Below, piece by piece: positions 30,015-31,422 of a DNA stretch of 31,422 nt (position 1 is its first letter; each line of letters begins with the position of its first letter). A program made the translations under genes and the position numbers. Below the pieces are notes generated by a model. It saw only the letters and a list, made by a program, of their open reading frames with translations, made no database searches and had not been told where the DNA came from. Origin of the DNA: CAYNND01 sp964398775. Lineage in GTDB: Bacteria > Patescibacteriota > Minisyncoccia > Phycocordibacterales > UBA2100. The stretch is from assembly GCA_964398775.1 (NCBI GenBank), contig CAYNND010000012.1, positions 1 to 31,422 on the forward strand, read 5' to 3'.

Positions 30015-31268
30015 TTACTCTTTCTTGAGCGCTTCCAACGTATACCGGTTTGATGGACTCCAAATCATCCATGAGGTGAGCCCTGCGTCGTAGGTCGCCT
30101 GGAATTGGTCACGTACCTCTTTCGGACCGTAGTCTCCACCGTAGTCGAAGTCCTGTATCCAAGTGCGTAACTTTGTAGCTGGGTAACTTTCCTTTTTGTA
30201 AATCCCTTTGCGTCCCTCCACAGGTGTATGCATAAACCCTGAAACAGTAGTGAGCTCACTCTTTGTTCGAGCGACGGCCCTATCCATTGAAAACTTAATA
30301 ACGCCATACACATGCTTGTTTGGGTTGTCGTATCCATTGAATCCTTTTGGATAATGAGAAGGATAGACCATTGGCGCGACGGCATCGAAGTACGGAATGG
30401 TGCGCTCAAGTACCTGCCCGATAGTGAGGTCATCAGTGTTTGTCGCAGTCATACCGAAGATATCAGCTGAGAGCATCGGAGAGCTGCCAAACTGCTCTTT
30501 TGTTTTCTCACGGACATTTTTTGTGAGGTACTGGAAGAAATGCTCGAGATGCTCTGCGCGGCTCCCCTTTTCAGGACCATCGATACTCATCGAGTACTTT
30601 GCATCTTTCATGTTTCCATCAGACGGGAAACGAACATAGTCATAATTCAATTCATCAAAGCCTATCGCGTATGAATCAAGTGATATCTGCACAACAATAT
30701 CCCAGTATGGTTTTGCACCAACATCGAAGAACGCAAGTCCTTTTCCATCGCGCCAGATGCCGTCTGCGCGAGTGCGACTCTTTACAGCCCATTCAGGGTG
30801 GACCTCTGTGAGATATGGATCTTGAAACACGGTGATGCGACCTATCACATAGATACCCGCATCGTGCATTGCTTTGACGAGCTCTTTCATGTCTGGCACT
30901 TTACATCCTTTTCCACCCTGTTTGAGCGATGGAGTGATAGGTGTAAACGCAATGGTGCCAGTGTAATCCTTGATATCAATGATGATGCTGTTTACTTCTG
31001 TAGTCTTCGCTATATCAATCAGCTTTTGTCTGAGTCGAGGGACACTTGCATAGCACTGCGACATGTAAATCGCTTTTACTCCAGTTGCAGGCATAGTTAC
31101 GCGTGCGACTGTATCCTTCGGTTTCTCCGGCTCTTTCTGAGGTGTCGCAGTCCCGCTTGTGTAAATGATTGGGCGCAGCTGCATGTCAGGCAAAAAAGAA
31201 AACGCCGCAGCTCCTGACGCTACGATACACCCTGCTACAACGGCTGCTATTTTAACCGTTGTTCTCAT
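30015..31268 (-). CDS. Exported putative glycosidase (DUF4015)
   Basis: A 417-residue exported TIM-barrel protein of the DUF4015 putative glycosyl hydrolase family. Residues 1-25 are a signal peptide or anchor (VKIAAVVAGCIVASGAAAFSF). The barrel shows AIYMSQCYA, INSIIIDIKDYTG-type strand (VNSIIIDIKDYTGTIAF), DAGIYVIGRITVFQDPYL, AFFDVGAKPYWDIVVQIS, GFDELNYDYVRFPSDG with the likely catalytic acidic residues, DIFGM, FDAVAPMVYPSHYPKGF and the late SWMIWSPSNRYT. It probably trims a cell-surface or environmental polysaccharide. The ATG at 31268 gives a proper signal sequence. It overlaps the upstream small ORF by 17 bases. Confidence 0.9.
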   Translation of the reverse strand: MRTTVKIAAVVAGCIVASGAAAFSFLPDMQLRPIIYTSGTATPQKEPEKPKDTVARVTMPATGVKAIYMSQCYASVPRLRQKLIDIAKTTEVNSIIIDIKDYTGTIAFTPITPSLKQGGKGCKVPDMKELVKAMHDAGIYVIGRITVFQDPYLTEVHPEWAVKSRTRADGIWRDGKGLAFFDVGAKPYWDIVVQISLDSYAIGFDELNYDYVRFPSDGNMKDAKYSMSIDGPEKGSRAEHLEHFFQYLTKNVREKTKEQFGSSPMLSADIFGMTATNTDDLTIGQVLERTIPYFDAVAPMVYPSHYPKGFNGYDNPNKHVYGVIKFSMDRAVARTKSELTTVSGFMHTPVEGRKGIYKKESYPATKLRTWIQDFDYGGDYGPKEVRDQFQATYDAGLTSWMIWSPSNRYTLEALKKE

Positions 31269-31422
31269 GGTGATTCTGTGATGTTTCTGCAAGTTTGATT
31301 GGTTGTGTGTCGACGAAAGTGTCCCCCGCACCAGATGAAGTGCTCTCTCCGCTTCGCATAGAACGAATAGTGAGGATAACTATAAGAACAGCAAGTGCTG
31401 AAGTCATGTTTCTCTGCCACAT
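31252..31422 (-). CDS. Small membrane protein, 5' end at or beyond the window edge
   Basis: An open frame on the minus strand reaching the window end. From an ATG at 31407 it encodes 51 residues (56 from an ATG at the very edge, 31422); it may extend further. A hydrophobic segment ALAVLIVILTI is followed by a polar Ser/Gly/Thr tail ending NHHENNG. The stop at 31252 lies 17 bases inside the DUF4015 gene, so the two would be translationally coupled. The family is unknown and coding status rests on the membrane segment and the overlap. Confidence 0.45.
   Translation of the reverse strand: MWQRNMTSALAVLIVILTIRSMRSGESTSSGAGDTFVDTQPIKLAETSQNHHENNG

Noticed and set aside
1..31422. Alternative genetic code (TGA as Gly, code 25)
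   Set aside because: Several genes end with TGA at the expected place and no conserved domain needs TGA to be read through.

Overview
The window looks like chromosomal DNA of a Patescibacteria/CPR bacterium, most like a Parcubacteria-type lineage. The evidence is compact gene packing, almost no Shine-Dalgarno sequences, several short single-pass membrane proteins of unknown family, a VirD4/TraG-like ATPase with a Q/N-rich tail, a membrane-anchored HTH protein, and a small sugar-phosphate pathway without obvious biosynthesis genes. TGA is used as a normal stop (for example htpX and the HD-domain gene), so the standard bacterial code applies and code 25 does not. Lineage is an inference from gene content, not a placement.

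Layout. 1-421: a tRNA-Ser(GGA) on the minus strand, a duplicated copy of its 5' end plus upstream DNA, and several hairpins, with no protein gene. 422-5254 (minus): an operon htpX - SMR-like transporter - DUF4105 protein - small unknown protein, preceded by two secreted Cys-containing proteins, one with a peptidoglycan-binding domain. 5310-7440 (minus): groES-groEL with a terminator downstream and an unusual inverted repeat over the likely promoter. 7440-7620 holds a structured non-coding stretch and the terminator of a 55-residue secreted peptide gene. 7960-12822 (plus): secG, a membrane-anchored family 5 solute-binding protein, RNase J with a His/Gly/Arg-rich N-terminus, and a SpoT-like HD hydrolase. 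12812-17964 (minus): a sugar-phosphate cluster: small membrane protein, GAPDH, RpiB, Rpe-like, PCC/DUF296 protein, transketolase N-half, a CsaA-like tRNA-binding protein and transketolase C-half. 18019-24710 (minus): a membrane-anchored double-HTH protein, gatB, an unknown anchored protein, obg and secA. 24759-31422 (minus): an unknown 436-residue protein, a single-pass membrane protein, the VirD4/TraG-like ATPase, a CYTH phosphatase, an unknown helical protein, a DUF4015 putative glycosidase and a small membrane protein at the window edge.

The most striking window-wide signal is at gene starts. At about ten transcription-unit heads a -10 hexamer of the form TANNNT (usually TATACT) lies 6 or 7 bases before the ATG, with no ribosome binding site. 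This implies leaderless mRNAs as the default mode here. Several of these starts also carry short perfect palindromes that could be operators. The window is otherwise mostly housekeeping; the unknown pieces (anchored HTH protein, the 436-residue protein with its ATPase neighbours, and the groESL control region) are the best candidates for new biology.
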